From the NCBI GenBank assembly GCA_030813035.1, contig JAUSTV010000010.1: DNA of 64,000 bases; one strand, 5' to 3'. The position numbers and the translations under genes were made by a program. Within the stretch, counting starts at the first letter, position 1. Each line of letters begins with the position of its first letter. The DNA is from Bacillus_BA fengqiuensis. GTDB taxonomy: Bacteria > Bacillota > Bacilli > Bacillales > Bacillaceae_H. The notes below the pieces were generated by a model. That model saw nothing but the letters and a program-made list of their open reading frames with translations. It was not told the DNA's origin and did no database searches. Shown here piece by piece: positions 22,415 to 32,223 of the stretch.

Positions 22415-24952
22415 TTATTTCGCAGCACTTTGAATGATATCCGGAGCATCCTCGTTATAAACAAGTTTCCAAGCGTCAAGGACATTTTCTCTCGTTACTT
22501 TTAGAGCTGGAACAGCCACATAAGGTGGTGCCTGTTTCCCAAGCAACGCATACCCTGCGAGGATTGCTTCAGCGACTCCCTGTTGATATGGAAGCTGGGC
22601 GCCCAATCCCTTGATGAGTCCATCTTGTGCAATTTCTAAAGCGACATTAATGCCCAAATCGATCGTCGTAATGACCAAATTATTTCTTCCCGCAGCACGA
22701 GCCGACGCCAAAGCTCCTTCAGCCGGTACATCCCATACGACAAACATCCCATCTAAATCCTGACGTTTAGCAATCATGGCAGACGCTGCTTTCCCCCCAT
22801 CATTCGGATCAGCAATCCCGCTGCGATCGACGATTTGAATGTCTGGGTATTTTTCCTTTATGGTTTTTTCAAAAGCTTCTGTTCTTTGTTTTGTTGCAAA
22901 AAAATTAGCATCATGGTAGATCACTCCAATCTTCCCTTTTCCGCCTAATTTCTCGGCCATGATATGGGCCGACTCGACACCGTTTCCATAGTTGTCAGCG
23001 GAAACGACGCTTACATAATCCTTCCCATGCTGCAAATCCTTCGGTGTATGGTCCATAAACACTAGCTGGACACCAGCTTGGGCCGCTTTTTGATAGGTGC
23101 TTGCCGTCAATACCGGGTCAACTGGAATACTCACGAGGATATCCGGCTTTTGGGCTAAAATGGTTTCAATATCAGCCACTTGCTTTTCCCATTTAAATTG
23201 GGCATTCGTCACAGCTACTACCTCAATGCCCATTTTCTCAAAAGTGGTTTTTAGCCCTTCCACTTGGGACCTTGCCCAATCGCTTCCAGTATAGTGCATA
23301 GCGATGGCTGCCTTATATTTCTTTTCCTTAATCTTTTTCAGCTCCCCCAAAGATAACTGGAGTGTTTTGGCCGAAATAGCCGCCTCTCCATGGGGACCTG
23401 TGCTTAAAATTTTATGTTCTGGAATATTTTGGTTAATCGTACTGTTTAGCGTCTCGCTTACGGTTGTCAAAAACTCTTTTACATTAATGGGTTTTGTCAA
23501 ATAGTTGTCAAATCCCTTGTCTAATGTATGTTGAATGTCCTGCGGCATCGCATTTGCACTTACAGCGATTATAGCAATATCTTTCGTTTGTTCATTTGTT
23601 TTTAACATGTCAAACACTTCATAACCATGCATATCCGGAAGGTTAATATCCAGCAAAATCAAATCCACTTCTTCATTCGCTGCCATTTCTAATCCTTCCT
23701 TTCCGGTGCGGGCTGATAAAAGTGTATAGGAAGGCTGCGCTTTAATAATGTTGCTTACTAGGTGTAAGTTGGGCTCATTATCTTCAATATACAGCAAATG
23801 GTAGTGATCTGCCTTTTCGTTATTTGCCACAGGATGTTCCACCTGTTCACCCCATCGGATCACAGCCTTAAAGTCATTTGGAAGAGGCAGGCTAAAGCAA
23901 AAATCACTGCCTGTTCCTTTATTGCTCGTTACACTAATTTTCCCTCCCATTAAATGCACAAGCTGTTTCACCAAAGACAATCCAATGCCCGTCCCTTCTT
24001 CCTTTGTGCCTTCAATTCGATAAAATGGAACAAACACTTTAGCATATTCTTCTGCCGAAAGTCCTACACCCGTATCCACAATATGAATAACCTGTTCGCT
24101 TCCTTCCGACTGACCGAAGATGATTACCTTGCCATTTTCCCGGTTATATTTAATGGCATTATCCAGAAGATTAAGAAGGATTTGTTTAAGACGAATGCGA
24201 TCAGCAAGTACTAAAATGTTTTGATATTCATCCAATTGTTTATGAATGCTAATATTCTTCTTCTTGGCCAATGGCTGAACGATATTGACACATTCGTTGA
24301 TAACGGTTAGAAGATGAACTTCCTCTATAGAAACTTTTAAATTGCCTGTTTCAATTCTCGATACATCTAAGATTTCATTAATTAACTTTAATAAATGGCT
24401 TCCTCCGTTTAGGATCTCCTGTACAAAATCACGCTGTTGTTCATTTAAAGATTCATCGACTTCTAATAACTGCGCAAAACCAAGAATTCCATTGAGCGGT
24501 GTACGAAGTTCATGACTCATCTTAGACAAAAAGTCTGATTTGGCCATGTTCGCTTTTTCGGCTTCTTCCTTTGCTTGAATGATGACTCTTTCCATTTTTT
24601 TTTGTTCTGTAATATCGAGACAAGTTCCGACTACTTCAACTACTTTCTCCTTCTGAAAAACAGGTCTTAAATAAGTTATGTAATGTATACCATTAAATTT
24701 CTCTTCATATTCAACATACTGCCCTTCCCACGCTTTTTCGTAATACCCATTTAGTAAACGGACAGTGTCCATATCATCGGGATACCAATCATATAGCGTT
24801 TTTCCCATGACCTCATCTGGAATAAAGCCTAGTCTATAAAGTAATTCACCATCGAAAAAAGTATGAATAAACTCATTGTTTTTTCGTACAAACTTAAAAA
24901 TCATCCCAGTATCCGCAAAGCCTGGTTGTGAAATATACCTGGAATCCTTCAT
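22415..24952 (-). CDS. Hybrid histidine kinase fused to a cytosolic sugar-binding-protein domain
   Basis: The protein has 845 residues and no signal peptide or membrane segment. Order of domains: PAS with PAC (about 10-118, ending GTCLDITEQKK); HisKA with His147 in SKMSHELRTPLNG; HATPase with NLLDNAIKYN, DTGVGL and GTGIGLSLVK; a full receiver domain (386-502, E390/D391, Asp435, Lys487); then from about residue 504 to the end a complete binding-protein domain closely matching residues 53-394 of the lipoprotein at 16210-17394 and the one at 1-796. Signal peptide, lipobox and linker of the lipoprotein are exactly what is missing. The open frame is uninterrupted, so a single polypeptide is expected. 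It could sense a cytosolic sugar directly, or be a recent recombination product. The partner LytTR regulator follows. Confidence 0.93.
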   Translation of the reverse strand: MKDSRYISQPGFADTGMIFKFVRKNNEFIHTFFDGELLYRLGFIPDEVMGKTLYDWYPDDMDTVRLLNGYYEKAWEGQYVEYEEKFNGIHYITYLRPVFQKEKVVEVVGTCLDITEQKKMERVIIQAKEEAEKANMAKSDFLSKMSHELRTPLNGILGFAQLLEVDESLNEQQRDFVQEILNGGSHLLKLINEILDVSRIETGNLKVSIEEVHLLTVINECVNIVQPLAKKKNISIHKQLDEYQNILVLADRIRLKQILLNLLDNAIKYNRENGKVIIFGQSEGSEQVIHIVDTGVGLSAEEYAKVFVPFYRIEGTKEEGTGIGLSLVKQLVHLMGGKISVTSNKGTGSDFCFSLPLPNDFKAVIRWGEQVEHPVANNEKADHYHLLYIEDNEPNLHLVSNIIKAQPSYTLLSARTGKEGLEMAANEEVDLILLDINLPDMHGYEVFDMLKTNEQTKDIAIIAVSANAMPQDIQHTLDKGFDNYLTKPINVKEFLTTVSETLNSTINQNIPEHKILSTGPHGEAAISAKTLQLSLGELKKIKEKKYKAAIAMHYTGSDWARSQVEGLKTTFEKMGIEVVAVTNAQFKWEKQVADIETILAQKPDILVSIPVDPVLTASTYQKAAQAGVQLVFMDHTPKDLQHGKDYVSVVSADNYGNGVESAHIMAEKLGGKGKIGVIYHDANFFATKQRTEAFEKTIKEKYPDIQIVDRSGIADPNDGGKAASAMIAKRQDLDGMFVVWDVPAEGALASARAAGRNNLVITTIDLGINVALEIAQDGLIKGLGAQLPYQQGVAEAILAGYALLGKQAPPYVAVPALKVTRENVLDAWKLVYNEDAPDIIQSAAK

Positions 24953-25258
24953 ATGTTTCGCCCCTAGTTTGTTAAAAGAATATTATGTAGATTCTATCCT
25001 ATGAATCCTTTACTTTACATTTTGTACTGTTTCATAAATACTAATTTAAAGATGATTATTCGTTTTGATCGGATTTATTGCAAACGCTTTACAAACCTGC
25101 CTTTTTTTATTATAAGCCTGACTATATTAGTTAGTCTAATGCGACTGCCTCCCACTCAGAAAAAAAAGGTCAGTCCCCCGCTGAGTTAACACTTTAACTC
25201 AACGGGGGACTGGCCCTGAACATGAAATTTGAACAGCCGTCTCCTTATAGGATGTTAC
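24953..25258. repeat. Intergenic region with a copy of hairpin repeat family 2 (25168-25214)
   Basis: Next to the metQ end lies a palindrome starting GGTCAGTCCCCCGCTGAGTT whose other arm reads AACGGGGGACTGGCC. A leader TGCCTCCCACTCAG precedes it. Related copies are at 30315-30355, 53029-53044 (half) and 56998-57048. It may serve as a terminator for metQ. No gene is visible. Confidence 0.7.
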
Positions 25259-26089
25259 TTATTTCTCCATCCATTCAGGCTTTCCAAATCCTTTGAATTC
25301 TTCATCAATCACTTTCTCAAAGTCTTCTGATTCTACAACCTCTTTTATATCTTTTGCTAGTTGAGAATTTTCATTATCTGCTTTTACAGCCACGATATTA
25401 CGGTAAGGATCCAGCATATTTTCAAGAGCTAATGCACTAAGCAAGTCCATTTTCGCTGCCAGTGCAAAGTTTCCAGGTACGGCTGCTAAGTCCGCACTTT
25501 CCACTGAGCGAGGAAGCTGGCCTGCTTCAATTGGCTGGAATACTAAGTTTTTCTTATTTTCTACGACATCTTTTTCAGAAACCGTAAGCGGATCTGCCTT
25601 CTCATCAAGTTTGATTAACCCCTCATCCTCCAATGTATTGAAAGCACGGGCTGCATTCGTTGGGTCATTTGGAACCGTAACGGTTGCTCCGTCTTTTACT
25701 TCATCAAGAGACTTGTACGTATTAGAGTAAATTCCCATCGGTGCTGTTGGAACCGAAATTAATGCCGTTAAATCCATGTTATTTTCTTTTTCAAAATTCT
25801 CAAGGTAAATGGTGTGCTGGAACAGGTTCGCCTGAATATCACCTTGATCCAACGCCATATTAGGTTGGATGTAATCGCTGAATTCTACAATCTCTACTTT
25901 ATATCCCTTTTCTTCCAACTCTGGTGCAATAGCTTTCTTCACCATATCACTATAAGGACCGGCAGTCGCACCAAATTTAACTTCTTTCGTATCCGTTTGT
26001 GCCTCCTCGCTGCCGCCTGAGTTACCACAAGCTGATAAAGCTCCCGCAACGAATAATGGAATAAAAGCTTTGAGCCATTTTTTCATCAT
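25259..26089 (-). CDS. metQ: Methionine ABC transporter, binding lipoprotein
   Basis: The protein has 276 residues with a lipobox LSAC (Cys21). The NlpA/MetQ fold is recognised by VKFGATAGPYSDMVKKAIAP, DYIQPNMALDQGDIQANLFQH and FQPIEAGQLPRS. It captures methionine outside the membrane and passes it to MetP. It is the last gene of metN-metP-metQ, 17 bases after metP, with GAGGGAGA before the start. Confidence 0.93.
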   Translation of the reverse strand: MMKKWLKAFIPLFVAGALSACGNSGGSEEAQTDTKEVKFGATAGPYSDMVKKAIAPELEEKGYKVEIVEFSDYIQPNMALDQGDIQANLFQHTIYLENFEKENNMDLTALISVPTAPMGIYSNTYKSLDEVKDGATVTVPNDPTNAARAFNTLEDEGLIKLDEKADPLTVSEKDVVENKKNLVFQPIEAGQLPRSVESADLAAVPGNFALAAKMDLLSALALENMLDPYRNIVAVKADNENSQLAKDIKEVVESEDFEKVIDEEFKGFGKPEWMEK

Positions 26090-26106
26090 ATTCTCCCTCT
26101 TTCTCT

Positions 26107-26778
26107 TTATCTTTTATCTACAACTTTGGCAATAAAATCACCTAGAAGCTGAACAACTTGAACTAGAACAATTAAGATGACAACTGTTGCAATCATAATC
26201 GTATTGTCATATCGATAATAACCAAAGCGAATGGCCAAATCCCCGATTCCGCCGCCGCCGACAGTACCTGCCATGGCCGAAAATCCTATTAAACTAATAA
26301 GCGTTAATGTAATACCCGAAATAATCCCAGATTTGGCTTCAAGCAACAATACATCCTTTATGATCATCCACGGAGTGGCACCGGCAGCAACGGCTGCTTC
26401 AATGACTCCGTTATCGATTTCCCTTAAAGCAGTCTCCACAATTCGAGCAAAAAATGGGATGGCTGCAACGGAAAGAGAAACACTTGCTGCAGTGGGCCCG
26501 ATGGTTGTACCGACCAAAAACTTTGTAAATGGAAGTAACGCAACCAATAAAATAATAAATGGAACCGACCGCACCATATTCACCACAAAATCTAATACCG
26601 TTTTGGCTAAACGATTTTCAAAAAATAAACCCTTGTCAGTGACATATAATAAAATCCCGATTGGCAGCCCGATTACAACCGAGACTACTAGAGAGATCGT
26701 AATCATATAAATCGTTTGAATAAACGCTTGGTTTATATCAGGAATCAGTTCGATAAGATGATTGAAATCAAAGCCCAT
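26107..26778 (-). CDS. metP: Methionine ABC transporter, permease
   Basis: The protein has 223 residues and about five membrane segments. The start at 26778 (MGFDFNHL) follows GGAGGTG and overlaps the end of metN by 11 bases; a longer frame to 26814 would start inside metN without a ribosome site. The permease loop that contacts the ATPase is visible as EAAVAAGATPWMIIKDVLL. Part of the MetNPQ importer. Confidence 0.93.
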   Translation of the reverse strand: MGFDFNHLIELIPDINQAFIQTIYMITISLVVSVVIGLPIGILLYVTDKGLFFENRLAKTVLDFVVNMVRSVPFIILLVALLPFTKFLVGTTIGPTAASVSLSVAAIPFFARIVETALREIDNGVIEAAVAAGATPWMIIKDVLLLEAKSGIISGITLTLISLIGFSAMAGTVGGGGIGDLAIRFGYYRYDNTIMIATVVILIVLVQVVQLLGDFIAKVVDKR

Positions 26779-27781
26779 CACGTAACACCTCCACTTGCGC
26801 TTCCCGTTTTTCAATATACTGAAGGGCGGTTTTGATTTCTTCTTTTTGTCCTTTTAGTTCCATAATGAAGATACCAAGCGGCATTTCTTGAATATATTCA
26901 ATGGAACCGTGAAGAAAGTTGCCTTTTACATTAAATTCCTGAAGCGTATCTGAAATAATTCCTTCACCTGCGATTTTCCCTTTGAACATGATCTTCACAA
27001 TCGGTCCTTCACAACGGCTTACAATAGCCTCAGGTACTTCAAAGGAAACGACACTTTCGATAAACTCTTTTGTCAATTCGTTCTTTGGATCGGCGAAGAT
27101 ATCATAGACAGAGCCTTCTTCAATGACCTTTCCACCCTGCATGATGGCCATTCGGTTGCAAATTTCCTTTACAACATCCATTTCATGGGTAATTAACACA
27201 ATGGTAATGTTGAGTTCTTTATTGATCTTTTTCAATAAATTCAAAATTGACTTGGTCGTCTTTGGATCCAAAGCAGATGTAGCTTCATCACATAAGAGCA
27301 CACTCGGGTTATTGGCAAGCGCCCTTGCAATCGCAACCCGCTGTTTTTGTCCGCCGCTCAGCTGTGCCGGGTAGACATCTCTTTTATCGGAAAGACCCAC
27401 CATTTCGAGCAGTTCCTCTACCCGCCCTTTTATTTGATCGGCCGGCATTTTGGCAGCCTTTAAAGCAAACGCAATGTTCTCAAACACGGTTTTTTGACTA
27501 ATTAAATAAAAGTGCTGGAAAATCATGCCGATTTTTAATCTTGCCACACGCAAGTTTTCACCTTTTAAAGATGTTAAATCAGTCCCATCCACCATAATCG
27601 TTCCGGATGTAGGTCTCTCCAATAAATTAATACAACGGAGCAAGGAGCTTTTTCCGGCACCGGAATATCCTACAATCCCATAGATTTCTCCTTCTTGAAT
27701 GGTGACCGAAACATCATCCACACCTTTGACTAACCCATTTTTAGTTTTGTAAATCTTCGAAAGATTTTGAATTTCAATCAT
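26768..27781 (-). CDS. metN: Methionine ABC transporter, ATPase
   Basis: The protein has 337 residues: ABC ATPase with Walker A GYSGAGKSS, signature LSGGQKQR, Walker B VLLCDEATSALD and the H-loop His in ITHEMDV, then the C-terminal NIL (ACT-like) domain typical of MetN, which binds methionine and inhibits transport. First gene of the operon, downstream of a SAM riboswitch. Confidence 0.95.
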   Translation of the reverse strand: MIEIQNLSKIYKTKNGLVKGVDDVSVTIQEGEIYGIVGYSGAGKSSLLRCINLLERPTSGTIMVDGTDLTSLKGENLRVARLKIGMIFQHFYLISQKTVFENIAFALKAAKMPADQIKGRVEELLEMVGLSDKRDVYPAQLSGGQKQRVAIARALANNPSVLLCDEATSALDPKTTKSILNLLKKINKELNITIVLITHEMDVVKEICNRMAIMQGGKVIEEGSVYDIFADPKNELTKEFIESVVSFEVPEAIVSRCEGPIVKIMFKGKIAGEGIISDTLQEFNVKGNFLHGSIEYIQEMPLGIFIMELKGQKEEIKTALQYIEKREAQVEVLRDGL

Positions 27782-27954
27782 ATGATGACCTCATTTTCTC
27801 TAAAGCTAGTATTTCTGAACGAGTTGTTCTCGAGAGTATGACATATACAGGAGGTCAGCCTCTTTGACAATATATTCAAAACCATATAGTTATGGCTTCA
27901 TAATTAAAAGACTTGTTCAAAGAATCCGTTGGCAACCCATCATTCAAACAAAAA

Positions 27955-28105
27955 AATGCCCCTTTCAACTGAAAAGAGCATCGAAACATACTATATATTT
28001 CGACTTATCTTTCAGAATGAAAGCCATTCTGCAGGAATTGGCACCTTCCCAATAAGGGGGTTGCCGGACGTCATAGGGCCTAGTCCCTCGGTCTCTCTCG
28101 ATAAG
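27955..28105 (-). promoter_or_regulatory. SAM-I riboswitch (S-box) with terminator, controls metNPQ
   Basis: On the minus strand the leader has CTTATCGAGAGAGACCGAGG, then GACTAGGCCCTATGA, CCGGCAACC and AAGGTGCCAATTCCTGC, the conserved core of the S-box aptamer. It is followed near 27955-27980 by GCTCTTTTCAGTTGAAAGGGGC plus a T-run, the terminator of the expression platform. When SAM is plentiful transcription should stop before metN. Confidence 0.93.
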
Positions 28106-28265
28106 TATATGGATATAATGAACTATCTAGATAATACAAGGATATTATCCCTTTGTCAACCAAAAAATAGCATTTTATATTCTACATACAAAAGTAAAGC
28201 ATGGAGTTCTTCAGCAAATGAAGTATACTCGTATAAACCAAAATAAATAACGATGCCCTCATTTA

Positions 28266-28685
28266 TTAGCGCTTTATTAGCATTTTATCTAATTCACATA
28301 CTTTATCATATGACTTTAATAGTTGTTCAGGCACTAATGTTCTCCCATATTCCCAAGCATTCGTTTCTATTTCAGATTGAAGATTTTCTTTTTCTTCTTC
28401 GTCACCATACATCAGAATCCTTAGATCATGTTTGTTTTTCTTAAAATCTAAATAATAACCAATCTCATGATAAAGAAGAATTTTAACAACGTTTTCATCT
28501 GTCTCTTTAATTCTAATTTTACCTATGTATCCGTTAACTTGAAGATAATTAAATTTTATAGTATTTGTTGATACGTTATAGCTCATAGGTGCAGTTAGAT
28601 TATTGTTAAATTCATAATTAATATCTAAATTGTGCTCATGTAATGTATTTTTAATGATCTTCTCGATATCCCATGTATAAAGCAT
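28266..28685 (-). CDS. Zincin-like protein with degenerate HExxH motif, unknown function
   Basis: The protein has 139 residues from the ATG at 28685 (a GTG at 28697 is possible, but lies only two bases from AAGGG). Residues around 78-86 read YHEIGYYLDF, which looks like the HExxH zinc-protease motif (HELGHxLDF) with the second His changed to Tyr. A further acidic segment with ETNAWEYGRTLVPE follows, at the position where such proteins have the third ligand. It resembles the IrrE/ImmA-type small zincins of phages and toxin systems. With one ligand lost it may be inactive or a non-enzymatic relic. It stands alone. Confidence 0.62.
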   Translation of the reverse strand: MLYTWDIEKIIKNTLHEHNLDINYEFNNNLTAPMSYNVSTNTIKFNYLQVNGYIGKIRIKETDENVVKILLYHEIGYYLDFKKNKHDLRILMYGDEEEKENLQSEIETNAWEYGRTLVPEQLLKSYDKVCELDKMLIKR

Positions 28686-28697
28686 CTTTTCTATCAC

Positions 28698-28973
28698 TAC
28701 CCTTCAAGTATATAAAACACCTGTTGAATCTACTATCAACAGCGATTTTGCAACAGCTGATTACATCTAACACTACTTCAAATTCTCCGTAGTAAATAAA
28801 AATGTCTTCCTTGAGGATGAGGGTCCTGTTATGACAGCAAGATTTAAAGGGTGATGTCATGGTGATAGGGTAAAATGTCGATTGACAGAAAAACACCATC
28901 TCCAGACACATCCCTCGTACCAAAGCGACCAATAACTGTACCTCACCCTAATCATCCAACTTACCGAATAACT
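28698..28973. other. Region without recognised gene
   Basis: I see no convincing gene between the zincin-like gene and the 3' end of the frameshifted lipase gene; a 93-residue open frame here has no family features and no good ribosome site. Confidence 0.4.
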
Positions 28974-30175
28974 TTATTTTACTTGTCTTACTGAACCGTC
29001 AAGTATGGACCACCAGGGAAAGCCTGTAGAGTTCCCTAAAGTTTTGTTCAGAAAAAAACGTGTGATCAGGGTTTGGACTCTTCCATCGGTCAAGAGAAGA
29101 GAGTGCATGGCTACGTTATTCCACTTCCTCTTCACAGCCAGCGTTAAAAGGACATCCTTATAGATAGCTGCACTTTCTAGTGGAACCGCCCATCTCCATC
29201 TGCATCTGCATCGGGGGAATCAAAGTTAAAAAAATTTTTTGCCCGGCCATCCGGGCTTTGAGGTTGGACAATGACTTTCTTTTTCGTTTCTTCGCCCTCT
29301 CCGGCAATAATTAGAAATTTTTTCCTGACCTCTTCCGGAAAATCCCTTAAATTCATCATCGCTGGATTTTGCCTATCTCGGAATGTTTTCATCTGACTGA
29401 TCCTATCAAGGAACATTCCCCTGTCATCATCGCCGATGTTGGATTGCCAATGGTTAGGATTGAACAAATCAAAATCTGGCCCGTTTTCAAACACAACTGC
29501 ATCCTTATAAGTGGGACACATCTCATAAACAGAAGGAAACGTGCGGGCAATTTTCCGGAATTCATCATTGGAATTGAACAGAGGGAAACGGAAACCGCCC
29601 TCTCCTGCAGTTAGGGAAATCAGAGCCCTGACGGAACCTTCAAAAGGACACGCTGCCAATACGGCATGGTCGATGACATCATAATTCCCCTGTAAATTTT
29701 TCAAATAGCAGCTGAATACCATTGCACCCATGCTATGCGCAATAAAGTTAAAAGTTTTTACGGAAAGTTTCTCCTTGAGATATTCAATATAGTCAGCTAA
29801 GCGCTTGGCCGTTTCTGCCGAGGATTTTCTCCAGTCATAGCCAAAAATATAAACCGGCATTTTTGTCTTGTGTTCCAAAACATACACTGCTTCCCGATAG
29901 GCCAAATCCTCTACATCACTCCGCTCTATGATCGATTTCTCCATAACTTCAAAACGACTATCCTGCTTCAAGGCGAGATCATAGATCGTTTCATATTTGC
30001 TTTGGACAGCTGACCATATCGTGTCGAAATTTAGTGTGTTGGAATTGACAAGTTTCGTTCCTTGTATGCCAGGTATTAAAATAGTAGGGACAGCCAAATC
30101 TATATTCCTCCTTACTACGGTGTAATACTCTAAAAAATCAAGCGCTTCTGCGGTTTCAGTATCTACTTTACCCAA
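28974..30175 (-). pseudogene. LCAT-like alpha/beta-hydrolase gene with a single frameshift
   Basis: From 30175 the frame encodes 332 residues of a lipase/acyltransferase-like hydrolase: PTILIPGIQGTKL near the N-terminus, an FGYDWRKS segment and the nucleophile motif AHSMGA. It closes with GDGRFH at 29177. The family expects GDGTVP at this point, and the next reading frame continues directly with VPLESAAIYKDVLLTLAVKR and about 50 further residues to a TAA at 28974. One base is therefore missing near 29190-29196. The gene is a recent pseudogene, or the base is a sequencing error; the C-terminal catalytic His would lie just past the break. Confidence 0.8.
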
Positions 30176-30757
30176 TTCTTACCTGATTCCGCAACCAATC
30201 ACAAAGAAAATAGGTGTTTTGCTCCCACAGCAGCGCAGCCACTTTTATATAAATATTCCGCTCACTGCGAAACGGATACTAAAGGCTCACGCTGCCTCCC
30301 ACTCAGAGAAAAAAGATCAGTTCCCCTGCTGAGTTAACACAGGGGAAGAATGGTCTGAAACTCCTGATTGTTATGGGATGGAGTACTTTATGATAGGGAT
30401 AAATAAAAAGACTCCCGGTCAAAAGGAACCAGGAGCGAAACTAAAGCTATTTCAATAAAGGGGTTTTGTTACATTTTGGTTTTTCCCCTTTTGAACATTT
30501 CTAAACTGTTTTTTTAAATTTTTTGATGTCTCGAAACGTTTCACAAACTTTACTTCAGCAGCTTTCTTTTGTAATCAAGGTGGGCTAAATGCTTTGATAC
30601 ATAAAGTTGATAAAGCGGAAATTCTGAAAATAAAAATGGTCTTTTCATTGATACACCGTCATTTTCGTTAATAAATGATTGGGATTGGATAATAATAGGA
30701 TGAATTTCATTTAATTATGAAAAGATATACATATCACATCAGAAAGGGGCTAGATCT
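30176..30757. repeat. Intergenic region with hairpin family 2 copy (30315-30355)
   Basis: The leader CTGCCTCCCACTCAG is followed by GATCAGTTCCCCTGCTGAGT and a complementary CAGGGGAAGAATGGTC, a shortened member of the family at 25168-25214. Further on, 30411-30435 forms a small hairpin (CTCCCGGT/ACCAGGAG). No gene is visible. Confidence 0.6.
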
Positions 30758-31045
30758 TTGTTGTATACATACAGCTTATACGATTCGGATGGTTCTTTTG
30801 GCATCAGCAAATCTTATCACATCAAATGTGAAATACCTCCACACAGATTTAGAGCGATTATGATGGAATTCCGCCGCAATGAAGAAGCGGGCAAAAACAT
30901 CAGAGAATTTATCAGCTTCATGAAACAAGAATTTGGTGAAGGGTTCCAACTGTTTGAATATGACGATATTGTACAGTATGATGCAGACCAAGAGAACAGC
31001 ACGATACTGGCAAATCTGCTCGATCAGGCAGATAAGCATATATAG
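30758..31045 (+). CDS. Small conserved-looking protein, unknown function
   Basis: The protein has 95 residues and starts with TTG at 30758, eight bases after AAAGGGG; no ATG lies nearby. It is acidic (EFRRNEEAGKNIREFISFMKQEFGEGFQLFEYDD) and has no signal peptide or membrane segment. The codon pattern and the ribosome site support a real gene. I do not recognise the family. Confidence 0.6.
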   Translation: MLYTYSLYDSDGSFGISKSYHIKCEIPPHRFRAIMMEFRRNEEAGKNIREFISFMKQEFGEGFQLFEYDDIVQYDADQENSTILANLLDQADKHI

Positions 31046-31730
31046 CAAAATAGAAACAGGCCAAGTGAACTCGCTTTTCTTTCATGAAGGTTCCATTAAA
31101 TTCCGTTATTGATTTTTACTCACAGAAAAGATCGAGATTACGCCTCGGTCTTTTTGAATCCCTTCTTACACTAACCCCTCCGTTCGTCAACTATTTCACA
31201 CGTATCGCACCACAGATCCACAGAATAAATTTCGTTCTTTTAAGGCAGTTGAAAAAGAAAATGGATATCAAAGGTTATTCGCGGTAAAAATACCAAAGGA
31301 ATAAGACAGGAAATATTAAAGCATTATAAAGTTTTGAATAGCAGATACTTGTTTCAAACCTAGGAGGCTTTAAGGATGAACAAAAAGTGGATGATGTATA
31401 TGTTGCTTATTATGCCTTGGTTTTCTGTATTCAAGCTTGGTAAGTTTTCATTCAAGCTGACTATTTATTCGCTTATCCATTAACAACCATTGCAGAAAGA
31501 TTGGATGTTTACAAAATGGTAAGAATGAAACGCAAGCAACTTTTTCTTTTAAGTGTTGCTGTAGCAATTCTTAACTACTTGTACCAATTCTTTATTGTTG
31601 AACCTCCAAGAAACAGAAAATCTTATTGAATCAATCTCCCTGTTCACTGAAGAAGATTGATGATCAAGTTTGGTATGGTTGACCAACCATGGTGCAGAGC
31701 TTCACCACCGAAAATGTAAGAAAATATGAA
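31046..31730 (+). pseudogene. Degenerate membrane-protein remnant (around 31376-31630)
   Basis: A good AGGAGG site precedes an ATG at 31376 giving MNKKWMMYMLLIMPWFSVFK, which stops after 35 codons (31483). Later frames downstream encode hydrophobic and basic pieces (AERLDVYKMVRMKRKQ, LSVAVAILNYLYQFF). This looks like a small membrane-protein gene broken by frameshifts. I see nothing else in this 680-base stretch. Confidence 0.4.
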
Positions 31731-31771
31731 AAGACCTGTCATTGAATCTCTCGATTTCCATGACAGGTCTT
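31731..31771 (-). terminator. Terminator of the DUF3237 gene
   Basis: AAGACCTGTCAT pairs perfectly with ATGACAGGTCTT; on the minus strand TTTTC follows. Confidence 0.8.
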
Positions 31772-31791
31772 CTTTATTTACATGGATAGAT

Positions 31792-32223
31792 TCACATCAC
31801 TTGAAAAAAGTGAAGAACGACGCAATCAGGATGTCTTTCTGCTGTACAGACAAATATATGCTTATTAAGCCAGCTATATTTCTCATTTTCCACTTCAAAA
31901 ACGGGCACCGTTCTAAAATAATATTGATCATTGCTGACGGGTTGGCCTTCGGCTAATTTCTTCATGACCTCAGGAGGACCATGGCGCAGGCCGCGGTTTG
32001 TTACGGTGATTAATGCTCCGTCATCCGTTTGCAGTGTGTACCGCGCCTCCAAATCCACAACTCCATCGGCACGGACAATTTGCCAGTCGGCCCCGCCCGG
32101 TAAAACCGTTCCATTAAGGTTTGGCCCTTTGAAAGAGCCGCCCGTAATCGGAATAATGCGTCGTACTCCCGTTGGAGCCATCCCAACCTCCTGCACTTCT
32201 CCGACCGTTACTTTCGCCTCCAT
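31792..32223 (-). CDS. DUF3237 (UPF0311) family protein
   Basis: The protein has 143 residues, the family length. Characteristic segments are RRIIPITGGSFKGPNLNGTVLPGGADW, ARYTLQTDDGALITVTNRG and YYFRTVPVFE. The family folds as a small beta-barrel; its function is unknown. It stands alone with its own terminator. A ribosome site before the ATG is weak. Confidence 0.85.
   Translation of the reverse strand: MEAKVTVGEVQEVGMAPTGVRRIIPITGGSFKGPNLNGTVLPGGADWQIVRADGVVDLEARYTLQTDDGALITVTNRGLRHGPPEVMKKLAEGQPVSNDQYYFRTVPVFEVENEKYSWLNKHIFVCTAERHPDCVVLHFFQVM

Noticed and set aside
25079..25092. TGCAAACGCTTTAC as a cre site before the kinase-fusion gene
   Set aside because: It deviates from the consensus at two important positions, so I do not count it as support for CcpA control.
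28651..28932. 93-codon open frame on the minus strand
   Set aside because: Overlaps the start of the zincin-like gene, has a cysteine-rich random composition and no ribosome site.
31084..31287. 67-codon plus-strand frame
   Set aside because: No ribosome site and no protein-like pattern; lies in a decayed region.
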